Below, one piece after another: positions 34,567 to 43,600 of a stretch of 64,000 nucleotides of DNA (the stretch's first letter is position 1; every line of letters starts with the position of its first letter). The notes beneath the pieces were generated by a model. The model searched no databases, was not told the origin of the DNA, and was given only the letters and a program-made list of their open reading frames with translations. Source of the stretch: Streptomyces antarcticus (GTDB taxonomy: Bacteria > Actinomycetota > Actinomycetes > Streptomycetales > Streptomycetaceae); contig NZ_JAPNLM010000021.1 of the NCBI RefSeq assembly GCF_026627255.1, positions 1 to 64,000 on the forward strand, given 5' to 3'. The position numbers and the translations under genes are program-made.

Positions 34567-34757
34567 GCGGGCCTACTCCAGCTTCCGGGAGCGCGTCTCC
34601 AGCGGACGGGCCCGTCCCCGGACTTTACGGGGCCCGCACGACGTGTGCAGCGCCTACCCCATGAGAGGAGGCGACGAGAAGCCTTCTTCCCTGGGGCACC
34701 CCGTCTTGAGGCGCCCACCGCTGCAAGGGGAGAACAGGTCGTGACGTAGCTGTCAGG

Positions 34758-35024
34758 TCAGGTCGGGTCAGGCTGGGACGGCCAGGCCGGGGCCGGGGCC
34801 GGATCGGGCACGGGCCGCAGGCGGGCGACGAGTACGACGATGTCGTCCTGGGGGTCGGCCGGCCGCGAACCGTTCGGCGAACATCCGGTCCGTCGGACTG
34901 GGTGATCACGGTGTGGAGGACGGGCCGCGAACGACGTGGTGACGGACTCGCCGCCGGGGCCGGACCGGACTTCCATGCGGTCGGCGAGGCCGCCGCGGAT
35001 CCCGCGCGGGGCGGGATCCGGCAA
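34758..35024 (-). pseudogene. SpoIIE-phosphatase C-terminal remnant
   Basis: The minus-strand frame ends ADPQDDIVVLVARLRPVPDP then a low-complexity tail and stop. D-D-I-V-V-L-V-A-R is the last conserved strand of PP2C/SpoIIE domains. The upstream 50 codons (ADRMEVRSGPGGESVTTSF) may be a second fragment, but there is no phosphatase body, start or ribosome site. A decayed third SpoIIE gene next to the kinase gene. Confidence 0.5.
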
Positions 35025-35025
35025 A

Positions 35026-35063
35026 GGGCGGGGGCGACAGCCGAGTGGCCGTCGCCCCCGCCC
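35026..35063 (-). terminator. 13-bp perfect stem-loop after the PRC-barrel gene
   Basis: GGGCGGGGGCGAC and GTCGCCCCCGCCC pair perfectly with a 12-base loop, 24 bp past the PRC-barrel stop. A second stem (GGATCCCGC/GCGGGATCC, 34997-35019) lies just beyond, giving a tandem terminator. Confidence 0.8.
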
Positions 35064-35086
35064 GGGGCCCTACGGGTGCGTGCCGG

Positions 35087-35440
35087 TCAGACGCGGTGCG
35101 GACCGTCGTAGTAGCCACCGACCTCGCGGTGGTAGTCCTCGTTGCCGAGGTGCTTGTCCTTGTCGAACTCCGGAGCGTTCTTGATCTGCTCCTTGGTCCG
35201 GTCCACGTACACCTTCTGATCGTCCGCGTCGACCCGGCTGATCGTGCCGGCGGGCAGCAGGACCTCCTTGCCGAAGATCCACGGACCGGTGTCGACCACG
35301 ATGTACGAGGATCCGACCTCGTCGGAGTGCTTGTCGACCTTCCCGATGGAGCCGTCCGTCGCCTCGACCTTGTAGCCCGTCAGATCGGCACCGGCCAGAC
35401 GACCGGACGTCTCGCGGTAACCCCACACGTTCTCAGTCAT
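35087..35440 (-). CDS. PRC-barrel domain protein
   Basis: A 117-aa protein with an N-terminal PRC-barrel (about 12-80): LTGYKVEATDGSIGKVDKHS, SSYIVVDTGPWIFGKEVLLP and VDADDQKVYVDRTKEQIKNA, then a charged, Tyr/His-rich tail. PRC-barrels are small beta domains found in RimM and photosynthetic proteins; stand-alone Streptomyces ones are often stress-related. ATG 35440. Monocistronic, with a tandem terminator downstream. Confidence 0.88.
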   Translation of the reverse strand: MTENVWGYRETSGRLAGADLTGYKVEATDGSIGKVDKHSDEVGSSYIVVDTGPWIFGKEVLLPAGTISRVDADDQKVYVDRTKEQIKNAPEFDKDKHLGNEDYHREVGGYYDGPHRV

Positions 35441-35889
35441 ACGAAGTCCCCTCCGAAATCAGTGAATTGGATGGCCGCTCACTCCCCGAAATGCGGGAGG
35501 TACGGCCGCCTCGCTGAAGAGCGCCTGCCCGCCCAAACCGACCTCACACCCGGGGATCCACATCTTCTCCGGATGGCCGCAACCATCTTCCCGCCCGGTG
35601 CCCGATCGGCCTCGAGCCCGTCCGGCTCATCCGGCGCGGCGGCAGGCGGCGGATCGCCCTGCTGGAGCAGTACGCCTCGTCGGACCTGGACGTCCTTCAG
35701 CGACTCTGACCGGAGCCCCGCCCGCGACTACAGGCGACTGGTTCAGCCCAGTGCAGCCCTGATCGCGAGAGTGTTGCGCGGCCTGCCGACACCGTCCGCC
35801 CCCGCCCTGCTGGACGCAGTCACCACGGGCAGGATCGTGAACGCCAGCCCCATCCGTCGGGCGCTCGGGCCGGGCGTTAGCCTCGGCCA
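35441..35889. other. Intergenic region with a possible dead gene tail
   Basis: 449 bp. At about 35599-35709 one plus frame reads EPVRLIRRGGRRRIALLEQY, then ASSDLDVLQRL-stop. It looks like the end of a lost gene, but family and start are unknown. The rest shows nothing I can name. Confidence 0.35.
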
Positions 35890-36924
35890 ATGATTCCTGC
35901 CCGGGTTCCGAAGGTCATCACCCGACACCGAGACGGGCGGATCCACGCCTACGTGATCGACTCCGGCACCTTCGGCCTGCTGGAGCCCGCCGCGACGTTC
36001 CGGCCGCGGGCCGGTGACGAGGTGGTGAGTTCGGTGGTCCGGCCCGATCTGGAGCGAGCCGTGTACACGACTCTGAACAGAGCCGTCTGCCTCACGCGCG
36101 CCGGTGAGCCGGTGTGGACGTCGACCTTCGAGCCCCACTCCGACGTGCGCCACGGCCACCGGCCTGGCTGTGCGATGTCCTTGGACGGCCGGACTGTGTG
36201 GATCTACCGGCCGGACGCGATGGCGGGACGCGGGGGCGGCGACCAGTGGGTCGTGTACGACGCCGACACCGGGGCGGTCCTCGCCCGTCAGGAGCTGGAG
36301 ACGGTCGGGCACGGCGCCGGTCACCACGTGCACCCCGTGGACGGCAGCATCTACCTCGACATCGGTGAGGGCCAGGACGGCTCCGTCATTCTCCGGGGTA
36401 CGGCGGCCGGAACCGACGGCGAGGTGGAGTTCGTGACGTACCCGTGGTCGGACCGCTGCCTGATCGACCTGGCGCCAGGCGGGGAGCAGTTCATGACCGT
36501 CGACCACGGGCAGGCGGACATCGCCTTCCACCACCACCCCAGCGGCGCCGTGCTCTTCACTCTCCCCGTCGAAGCCTTCGGCTACGACCCGGAGGAGACG
36601 TTCGTGGAATGGAGCGGCGGCTATCTGACCCCGGACACGGCTGTGGTCGTCCTCGGCAGTGAGACCGAGGACGGGGAGGAGTGGTTCCGCCACCATCTGA
36701 TCGACGTGCGCACGGGCACGATCAGCGGCGAGATGACCGTCGAGTCGGCCCACCCCTACGACGTGGAGCCGCTGGGCGACGGTTCCTGGCTCACCGAAGG
36801 CCCCGTCCGCTGGTCCCGTGATTCCTTGCCGCCCTCACCGCCCCACCCGGCGGCCGCGAACGGGGCACCCGGAGCGAGCGGTGGGAGCAGTTGCCGGCGG
36901 GGAGCCGGAACGACCGGGCGGTAG
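35890..36924 (+). CDS. Putative beta-propeller-like protein, unknown
   Basis: A 344-aa protein with no signal peptide. Repeated beta-strand units ending in aromatic or Asp residues (QWVVYDADTGAVLARQELE, HHVHPVDGSIYLDIGEGQDG, LAPGGEQFMTVDHGQADIAF) suggest a WD40/PQQ-like propeller. I do not recognise a named family. The last 35 residues are Pro/Ala/Gly-rich. ATG 35890. It stands alone among remnants. Confidence 0.6.
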   Translation: MIPARVPKVITRHRDGRIHAYVIDSGTFGLLEPAATFRPRAGDEVVSSVVRPDLERAVYTTLNRAVCLTRAGEPVWTSTFEPHSDVRHGHRPGCAMSLDGRTVWIYRPDAMAGRGGGDQWVVYDADTGAVLARQELETVGHGAGHHVHPVDGSIYLDIGEGQDGSVILRGTAAGTDGEVEFVTYPWSDRCLIDLAPGGEQFMTVDHGQADIAFHHHPSGAVLFTLPVEAFGYDPEETFVEWSGGYLTPDTAVVVLGSETEDGEEWFRHHLIDVRTGTISGEMTVESAHPYDVEPLGDGSWLTEGPVRWSRDSLPPSPPHPAAANGAPGASGGSSCRRGAGTTGR

Positions 36925-36951
36925 CCCCGGCGCATCCCCGGGCCGGCAAGC

Positions 36952-37148
36952 TCAGTCCCATGGGAGGAATCCACCGATCTGGTAGTCCAGGCCTTCATGG
37001 AACTCCAGCTGCGGGATGGCACTTTGCCTCGCCGTACAGCGCGGGCGGCACCTCGTAGACCGCGGTCGCAAAGAAGTCGTCGTCCCGGCAGGGACATGTG
37101 CGGCTTCCATGTGGTGACGGCCTGGTCGACGGGCCGGTGGTGGTGCAC
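36952..37148 (-). pseudogene. Conserved protein remnant spread over three frames
   Basis: Minus-strand pieces in three successive frames join into one sensible sequence: HHHRPVDQAVTTWKPHMSLP (about 37148-37085), RDDDFFATAVYEVPPALYGE (about 37085-37025), and AIPQLEFHEGLDYQIGGFLP then WD-stop at 36952. Two indels would restore a ~65-aa C-terminal part. Family not known. Confidence 0.45.
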
Positions 37149-37159
37149 ACTTCTCCGTC

Positions 37160-37687
37160 ATGGAGAGCGTGAAGGGCGAGCTACGGCGCCTTCGATCCGG
37201 ACCTGGAGCCGAGGACGACCAGCGGCTGACGTTTCTCGTTCGCGCCCGTTTCGCCGCCGAGGATCCGGCCCAGGTCATCGCGAATGCGCGTGAGGTATTG
37301 ACGTGTGTGGTCGAGGAGATGCGCGACTGGCCCGCAGATGAGCGGTGGCCGCAGCTGCTGCCGGCGTGGTTCGTCGAGCGATGTGCGCCCGAGTACGACG
37401 AGTCCTTCGACGCCGACGTATGGCTGCGGCAGTGGCGTGCGATGACGCCGGAGCAGAAGGAGGCCATCAGCGAGGAACCGTGGACACTCTCGAGCTGGCT
37501 GGACCACTTCGACCCGACCGAGGAAGGGGCCGGCAAGGATCGCAGCTGGTGGTGGTGGCACGTGGGTACCCATGAATCGGGCGGCGGCTGGGTGCAGGTG
37601 GCCACCACCGGATGGCCATTCGGTAGTGACTCGCTGACCTGGCTGATCGAGGCCAGCGGCGGTGCGGATATCAAGTACGGGCCCTGA
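37160..37687 (+). CDS. Conserved hypothetical protein, Trp-rich
   Basis: A 175-aa cytoplasmic protein of unknown function. It is rich in Trp (a WWWW run near residue 134) and acidic; the middle reads VVEEMRDWPADERWPQLLPA and the end TGWPFGSDSLTWLIEASGGA. This style resembles small immunity or SMI1-like partner proteins, but there is no toxin gene beside it and I make no functional claim. ATG 37160, no clear ribosome site. Confidence 0.55.
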   Translation: MESVKGELRRLRSGPGAEDDQRLTFLVRARFAAEDPAQVIANAREVLTCVVEEMRDWPADERWPQLLPAWFVERCAPEYDESFDADVWLRQWRAMTPEQKEAISEEPWTLSSWLDHFDPTEEGAGKDRSWWWWHVGTHESGGGWVQVATTGWPFGSDSLTWLIEASGGADIKYGP

Positions 37688-37870
37688 ATGTCACGCCCCG
37701 CGTGCGGAACGACTGCCCTGTCGGCGGGCGCGGCAAGATCACATTCTGCGGCCGTAGTGCGATCGGCCCGACGTATCGGACCGCCTGATCAGTGACGACG
37801 GGGAGTCAGGGATGCGGCTGTCGCACGCACCACGCGCAACCGAGGCCCCCGCTCATGCGTCGCACAACAC

Positions 37871-38296
37871 ATGCAACGCGAATGGCTCTTCTCGCTCATC
37901 CCGCTGACGATCGGCGTGCTCTTCCTCGCCTTCGGTGTGTACGGACTCCGCCGTGCCGCCGCGCTCCGCCGCACAGGTGTGACCGCCGAGGGGCGGATCG
38001 TCCGCCACGTCGTGACGCGTCGCGACGAAGGCGCCACGTACTACCACCCGGTCGCAGTCTGGACGACGCGCGACGGCCGCGAGTGCGAGCACACGTCCAG
38101 GTTCGGCCGGGGTTCCATCGCAAGCAGCTTCGGCGTGGGCACTTCCGTCGTGATCCGATACGACCCGGAAGACCCGCGCCGGTTCGCGATCCAGGGGTGG
38201 GACGTCACGACGGTCGACATGCTGTTCACCCTCCTGGGAGCGCTGTTCGCAGTGGGCACGCTGCTGGCCTTGCTCATTCGGCTGCTGACTCTCTGA
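37871..38296 (+). CDS. DUF3592 membrane protein
   Basis: A 141-aa protein with two TM helices, one N-terminal (LIPLTIGVLFLAFGVYGLRR) and one C-terminal (MLFTLLGALFAVGTLLALLI), enclosing an extracytoplasmic beta domain with the family's YYHPVAVWTTRDGRE and GTSVVIRYDPEDPRRF segments. This matches DUF3592; function unknown. ATG 37871. Followed by a stem-loop terminator. Confidence 0.82.
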   Translation: MQREWLFSLIPLTIGVLFLAFGVYGLRRAAALRRTGVTAEGRIVRHVVTRRDEGATYYHPVAVWTTRDGRECEHTSRFGRGSIASSFGVGTSVVIRYDPEDPRRFAIQGWDVTTVDMLFTLLGALFAVGTLLALLIRLLTL

Positions 38297-38355
38297 CCGG
38301 GGCGGGTTACCCATGCGCGGTACGCGATCCGCGACGCATCCCAGCCGTGTCACCT

Positions 38356-38385
38356 CCCGCAGCCGTTGACCACGCGGGCTGCGGG
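38356..38385 (+). terminator. Stem-loop after the DUF3592 gene
   Basis: CCCGCAGCC and GGCTGCGGG pair over 9 bp with a 12-base loop, 60 bp after the stop. The remaining ~200 bp up to the next gene hold no other gene; a -10-like TAATCT lies at 38556, but a -35 at normal distance is not seen. Confidence 0.6.
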
Positions 38386-38591
38386 CTGCGTCGTGGGCCG
38401 CCGCCACCTCCACCTCCACCGTTACCCCCTCCCTCAGCCCGGTCCGCTGATGTGTGTGTCCGTGGCGCGGTGTATGCCCGGAAGTGGGCAAGAGGTCCGG
38501 CGGAATAGACGCCAAGCTGTGATCTCCCCCGAGGGTTGAAGGAGCATTCACCTCATAATCTGAGCGGGTTCAAATAGAGGGGGAACCAGCA

Positions 38592-40172
38592 GTGAAGCTC
38601 AACAAGCGTCTCGCCGCAGTGGCCGCGGCCGCGGTGGTCGGCCCGACGATGCTCATGACCACGCCCGCCATGGCCGACGAGGCCGTCCAGCCCGCAGTGA
38701 CCGTCCCGGACACCGAACCCCAGGGCGACGCCGCGCCCGCGGCTGCGGCCAAGCCCGCGGACCAGCCCGCGCAGGCGCCCGCCGCGCAGGCGAAGCAGTC
38801 CGAGGTACAGAAGCCGGAGACCCAGAAGCCCGCGGGCCAGACGGCGTCGAAGGCGGCCGAGAAGGCCTCCGACGACGCGTACGAGCAGCCCACCAGCACC
38901 CTGATGGGCCCGGAAGTCACCGTCCAGGGCATACCCAAGGACGGATTCAAGAAGGACGGCAGCTGGACGAAGCTGACCGTGGAGGTCGACAACGCCGGTC
39001 ACCGCGCCGTCCCGAACTACACCCCGAGCCTCAACATCATGCAGTGGGACGGCGACTTCACGACCTCGCAGGTCGAGGTCGAGCGGCTGGTCGGCGGCAC
39101 CTGGCAGCCCGTCAAGGCCGTCACCGCCGAGAGCATGGGCCCCGGGTTCAAGTACTACCTCGGCAAGACCGCCTCCGTGGCCGCCGAGGCGAACTACACG
39201 GTGGAGGTGCGGATCAGCTTCGCCGCCGACACCCCGGTCGTGCCCTTCGAGCTGTACTCCGACGGCACCAGCCGTGACGGTTCGGTCGTCAGCGCGTCTC
39301 CCGGATCCTGGTACCAGTCGAAGATCGAGGGCGCCGAGGACGGGGGCGAGTCGGGGCCGACGATCACCGAGGGGCCCGCCCTGACGGTGAGTGAGGTGCC
39401 CGGCTCCATCACGGCCGGTGGCGGCTGGTCGCAGGTGAGCGTCCACGTCGACAACACCGGTAAGGACGCCCAGAAGGCCTTCGACCTGGGGTTGAGCCTC
39501 ATTCATCTGGAGCGGGCCGGGATGAACCGCGACCAGGTCCAGGTCGAGGTCTACAGCAAGGACGAGAACGGGGTCCTCGGCTGGCACCCGACGTACGACA
39601 GGATCGGCGACGTCGACAGCTTCGGCTACGACCTCGCCTCCGGGCCGATTGGCGGCGGCAAGGCGTTCGACGTCCAGGTCCGGATCCGGGTGTCCGCCGA
39701 CGCGCCCAAGGGCGACCTCAGTATCCGTGTCTGGGGGAGCGGGCCGTTCGACGAGGAGAACAACTCGATGGTCCAGTCGCGCTCCAAGGCCCGACTGACG
39801 AAGATCGTTGCCGCCGATACCAACAACGGCGGCAGCACCGGCAATGGCGGCAATGGCGGCAACACCGGCAACACCGGCAACACCGGCAACACCGGTAACA
39901 CCGGTAACACGGGTAGTGGCGGTAACACCGGCAACGGCGGCAGCACTGGCAACCAGCCGAAGCCCGACGGCGGCGTGACCCCGATCAACACCGGTACCGG
40001 AAGCGGCACCGGCACCGGTACCGGCACGTCCACCGCCCCCACCGGTGGTGAACTCGCCGCCACCGGCACCGACCCGGCCGCCTCCTGGGCCCTCGGCGGT
40101 GCGGGCATTGCCGTGGCGATGGGCGCGGCCCTGGTCGCCGGCACCGGCCGCCGGCGCCGCACCACGGCCTGA
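38592..40172 (+). CDS. Sortase-anchored (LAxTG) surface protein
   Basis: A 526-aa cell-wall protein. Signal peptide about 1-28 (ending TTPAMA), an Ala/Pro/Gln-rich stem to about 95, two related beta domains (about 105-250 and 260-405, each opening LTVxxxPxxxxxxGxW and containing an 'S-V-V-D-N-G/A' strand), a (GNT/GGN)n repeat at about 415-450, a Gly-Thr run, then LAATG as a class E sortase signal, a TM helix (WALGGAGIAVAMGAALVAG) and RRRR. GTG 38592 after AGAGGGGGA. No sortase gene is in the window. Adhesion or wall architecture is the likely role. Confidence 0.88.
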   Translation: MKLNKRLAAVAAAAVVGPTMLMTTPAMADEAVQPAVTVPDTEPQGDAAPAAAAKPADQPAQAPAAQAKQSEVQKPETQKPAGQTASKAAEKASDDAYEQPTSTLMGPEVTVQGIPKDGFKKDGSWTKLTVEVDNAGHRAVPNYTPSLNIMQWDGDFTTSQVEVERLVGGTWQPVKAVTAESMGPGFKYYLGKTASVAAEANYTVEVRISFAADTPVVPFELYSDGTSRDGSVVSASPGSWYQSKIEGAEDGGESGPTITEGPALTVSEVPGSITAGGGWSQVSVHVDNTGKDAQKAFDLGLSLIHLERAGMNRDQVQVEVYSKDENGVLGWHPTYDRIGDVDSFGYDLASGPIGGGKAFDVQVRIRVSADAPKGDLSIRVWGSGPFDEENNSMVQSRSKARLTKIVAADTNNGGSTGNGGNGGNTGNTGNTGNTGNTGNTGSGGNTGNGGSTGNQPKPDGGVTPINTGTGSGTGTGTGTSTAPTGGELAATGTDPAASWALGGAGIAVAMGAALVAGTGRRRRTTA

Positions 40173-40201
40173 GCCACTGGCCTGCGCCACTGGCCTGAGC
40201 G

Positions 40202-40243
40202 ACGGCGTTGCCCCGCCTCCCCCGGGAGGCGGGGCAACGCCGT
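40202..40243 (+). terminator. 20-bp perfect hairpin terminator
   Basis: Two perfectly complementary 20-base arms (each including GGCGTTGCCCCGCCTCCC or its complement) are separated by only two bases, 30 bp past the surface-protein stop. The strongest stem-loop in the window. Confidence 0.9.
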
Positions 40244-40378
40244 ACCCCTGGCACACTCACCCGCTGGCCCGCCCCGCCGCCAAGGGCGTGGCCGCAACCC
40301 AGCGCGCTGACCGGCAACGTTTGCCGGGTCGCCGGTTGTTCGAGCGGCCTCACGAGCAGCCGGGGGCCGACCCGGCGA

Positions 40379-40918
40379 TCAGCTGACGTGGGCGGCGATG
40401 GTTCGCGCACACGCCAGGGATTCGGTACGCGCCGTGTCCACCTCCAGGTCATAGAGCACACCCTCGTGAACCACATCCGCCTGCGACGCGGCCATCCCCT
40501 GGACGCGATCTCCTCGTGCGACCTCACGGCCTGCGGCGACCGCACTCTCGCACCTGACGCCGACCCACAGCGCGTCCAGCCCGCCCAGCGCTTTCTGCCA
40601 CCGCCGCTGGGACGCCACGCCGCCGAGGAATACGTCATCGATGATGACCCTGGCGCGGGCGCCGGCGCGGGCCATCGCCACGACCCCGTCCATCCAGGCC
40701 GCCTCCAGCACCCGGAAGTCCGCCCCGACGCTCACCCCGCCGTCCGCCGCGAACACGATTCCCTCGTCCGACGCCTGCATCTTCGCGGGCATGGCGTCGA
40801 TGAACGAATCGCATCCGAACGCCAGCCACGGATCCGGCAGCACGGCCTGCAGACACCGTACGATCCCGGACTTCCCCTAGCTGGAGCCACCGTTGAGAAT
40901 GATCATCTGAGTCGTCAC
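40379..40918 (-). pseudogene. Chloramphenicol phosphotransferase-like gene with TAG in the P-loop
   Basis: Reading from GTG 40918 or ATG 40906 on the minus strand: MIILNGGSS-TAG-GKSGIVRCLQAVLPD and on to a normal C-terminus at 40379. GGSSxGKS is the Walker A motif of CPT-family kinases, and the TAG (40877-40879) sits at its x position; TCG to TAG, a single change, would explain it. Downstream motifs such as FGCDSFIDAMP (catalytic Asp region) and VIIDDVFLGG are intact. Translation could restart only inside (GTG 40843), giving a protein with no P-loop, so the gene is probably dead unless the amber codon is read through. Confidence 0.75.
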
Positions 40919-41184
40919 CGCGCCACGGTAAGGCGCCTCCCGGACGGCACGAAACGAATATCGGCACGCGTTGCTCCGCTGACACGACCCGGTGAACGAT
41001 CCTGGTCACGGCACGGGCGCCCGACCGACGGGCCGGCCTCCCGCGCACGACGGGCCGTGCCGATTCCGCAACGGCTTCGTCAGGGTGCGGGCGTGGACGA
41101 TGAGGCTGACTGCCGTTGGGTCGGCGTTCGTCGCGTGGGGGAACGGTCACCGCCGGGCGCCACGCGGCTAAAGTTCGCCGCCGT

Positions 41185-41729
41185 GACAACGTCGGCGTCC
41201 AGGTCGACGCAGGCACCGGCAACCTGCTCGTCACCACCGGCGACCTCACCCTGCCCTGCGCCGACGCCGACACCGCTCTGGGGTAGCCGGCAACAGCGCC
41301 GCCATCGGTACCGACGCCACCGGCGCGAAGGCCGCCGCGGGCTTCGGGTGGAAGCTGACGCCGTACGACGTGGCGCCGGTGGTGCACGAGGAAGGCTCCG
41401 TCACCTACTACGGACGTGCCGGGACGACCTGGCTGTTCACCAACTCCTCCTCCGGGCTCACCGCCTCCGGCGGGGTGAAGGCGAAGCTGGTCCAGAACGG
41501 GAACGGCACCTACACGCTCAGCGCGAACGACGGCTCCGGCAAACAGGACTTCGACGCGGCAGGCAGCTCACCGAGGTGACCACCAACGCCCCCTCCACGT
41601 CGACGAAGATCGGCTTCGTCCCGTGTCCCGGCGCACCCCGGGCATCCGGCGGCCTGCCCGCGTACGGCAGCACGATGAACAAAAGCGGCTGCCCGAGCTG
41701 GGGCGAGGCGCACCGTCACGGACACTGAC
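41185..41729 (+). pseudogene. RHS / YD-repeat protein N-terminal remnant
   Basis: Fragments in several plus-strand frames match the start of RHS-type wall proteins: VQVDAGTGNLLVTTGDLTLP (41197 on, then TAG), AKAAAGFGWKLTPYDVAPVV, SVTYYGRAGTTWLFTNSSSG and GNGTYTLSANDGSGKQDF, then a shift to RQLTEVTTN. Later sequence is unrelated. A fragment of a large exported protein gene broken by indels. The spacer before it (40919-41184) has no gene. Confidence 0.6.
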
Positions 41730-41749
41730 TTCCTGCGCCCGCACCGGCG

Positions 41750-42217
41750 TCAGGTGCCCAGCGGTGTGGGGGCGGGGATTCCGGTGGTGCCTACACGGTG
41801 TCCGTCGGCGTCGAATACCCCGATCCGGAGGGCTGTGGCCGGGCGGTTGGGCCACGCTTCGTAGACGGCCAGCAGCTCGGCGGTCTGCTCCGGCGGCTTG
41901 CCGTCGCGGGTGTGCGGCAAGTCGGTGTGGAGGTAGACCAGTTGCGTCTCGCCGGACTGCCCGACCTGTACGGCCTTGATGTGGATGGCCGCCGCCTTGG
42001 GGCCCGCCTCGGCGTTGATGGACGCCCACTGCTGGAGCTGCGCGGCGCGAACCGCGTCCTCGGCGGCGTAGGCGCCGTGGGGATCGGGGGCCGGCAGCGC
42101 GGAGGGAATCCCCGCCGTGTCGCCGGGTTCGCTGGCGACTGAACACCCGGCGAGGAACAGGGCCCCCAGCGCTGCGAGGACAGTGACGGTGACGTGGTGC
42201 TGGCGCCGGACTGTCAA
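41750..42217 (-). CDS. Putative lipoprotein, unknown
   Basis: A 155-aa exported lipoprotein: basic start, hydrophobic helix and lipobox LAGC (Cys at about residue 25), then a ~110-aa domain (LQQWASINAEAGPKAAAIHI, THLVYLHT-like strand, LLAVYEAWPNRPATALRIGV). TTG at 42217 is the start, with AAAGGACG upstream. No family recognised. Monocistronic. Confidence 0.6.
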   Translation of the reverse strand: MTVRRQHHVTVTVLAALGALFLAGCSVASEPGDTAGIPSALPAPDPHGAYAAEDAVRAAQLQQWASINAEAGPKAAAIHIKAVQVGQSGETQLVYLHTDLPHTRDGKPPEQTAELLAVYEAWPNRPATALRIGVFDADGHRVGTTGIPAPTPLGT

Positions 42218-42471
42218 GGGGGCGTCCTTTCCGGTGGTACTGGAGGAAACTGATCTGCGCTCCCTGCACGATAGACGCAGGGCCGCAGATCAGTTCCAGG
42301 GGCCGAGGGTCACCTGACGAGTCCGTCTGCTCTGTCGCCCTGTACGGCGGACTCGCTCTCGCAGGAGTGGCACAGGCGCGGCGAGTTCGACTTCTACTCC
42401 GGCGCGAGCGGAGGCGAGAGGCGAGCCGCTGACTTCTCCCGGCACCGCCCGGAGTCAGCCCTGACGACCGG

Positions 42472-43116
42472 TCACTTCCGCCAGAACAGGTGGTGCGTCA
42501 CCCCGCTCGAGCTGGGAACGACCTCGAGATGGAACCGGTCGAGAAGCTCATCGGGGGACTCCCACAGCCGTACTCCGGACCCGAACCTCACCGGCGAGAC
42601 CGCCACGTGCATGGTGTCGACGAGGTCTGCGTCGAGGAACTGCCGGATGGTGGTGGCCCCGCCGCCGAGTCGGACGTCCTTGCCCTGTGCCGCCTCCCGG
42701 GCCTGCTCGAGGACCGTGGCCGGGTCGCCGTCGACGAAGTGGAACGTGGTGTCGGACAGCGTGAACGAGGGGCGCTTGTGGTGGGTCATGACGAACACCG
42801 GGGTGCGGAACGGGGGCTCGTCACCCCACCAGCCCTGCCACTCATGGTCCTGCCAGGGCCCGCGCTGGGGCCCGAACTTGTTGCGGCCCATGATCTCGGC
42901 GCCGATGTTGCGCGCGTAGTCCCGCGTGAGGTAGTCGTCCAGGCCCCGGCTCCCGCCGGGGTCGGTGCGCATGGGCCAGCTCGCCGTGGCGCCGGCCCAG
43001 GCGAACAGCCTCGCGGGCTCGACGTGACCGAACGGCCTCTCGAGGGTCTGGTTCTCACCGGCACCGATGCCGTCACTCGAGACGTTGAAGTTCTGGACTC
43101 TCACTAGCTGAGCCAC
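42472..43116 (-). CDS. Dihydrofolate-reductase-like (RibD C-terminal) protein
   Basis: A 214-aa protein of the RibD C-terminal/DHFR-like family, a one-domain NADPH-dependent reductase fold. Family segments: NFNVSSDGIGAGENQ (start), GRNKFGPQRG, PPFRTPVFVMTHHKRPSFTL, DVRLGGGATTIRQFLDADLV and a strand-rich end. The GTG at 43116 is chosen because AGGAGG lies six bases upstream. The substrate of stand-alone members is generally unknown. Monocistronic. Confidence 0.85.
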   Translation of the reverse strand: MAQLVRVQNFNVSSDGIGAGENQTLERPFGHVEPARLFAWAGATASWPMRTDPGGSRGLDDYLTRDYARNIGAEIMGRNKFGPQRGPWQDHEWQGWWGDEPPFRTPVFVMTHHKRPSFTLSDTTFHFVDGDPATVLEQAREAAQGKDVRLGGGATTIRQFLDADLVDTMHVAVSPVRFGSGVRLWESPDELLDRFHLEVVPSSSGVTHHLFWRK

Positions 43117-43600
43117 GCGTTCCTCCTGTGATGGGGCGATAGCGGTGGTGAGACTCTCCGGGCGGGGCAGACTCATCGCGATCTCCGGGACCGGTCAGGA
43201 AATCGGCTGCCAAGCGTACTGACCTCTGAGGAGGTTTGCGTGGTTTGCGCAGGCTCTTGTGGTGAGGGGTATCCGGGTCAGCGAGGAGGGGGGAGGAGCC
43301 GCTATCCACGGCGGGCGGCCCCATGCGGTACGGGTGTCTGCCCGCAGCCGGGACCCGCGGCGGCGGTCGCCCGATGCGAACAGAGGTACGACCGTGCCGT
43401 CAGGCCTCCTCGCGGGCCGCGAGGGCGGCGGCCGCGGGCTGCGGCCCGACTGAGGAACGTGTTCCGTTCGTCGGTGCGGCGAGCATCGGGGCCTCAGGCG
43501 GACGACGCGACCGCTCGTACAAACGGTGGGAGCATTGACTTACCAGCGGTAGTGGCGAGAACACCGTGCGCCCGCCCCGATTCAGACAGCAGGCCAGGCC
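43117..43600. other. Intergenic region, no gene seen
   Basis: 484 bp upstream of the small disordered-protein gene. A TTGACT lies at about 43533 and the palindrome GGAACGTGTTCC (5-bp arms) at about 43455, but no complete promoter can be assigned. Confidence 0.4.

Noticed and set aside
37160..37687. Trp-rich protein as an immunity protein of a toxin system
   Set aside because: No toxin, polymorphic repeat tip or partner gene is adjacent. The RHS remnant is 3.5 kb away, on the far side of intact genes, so the link is not supported.
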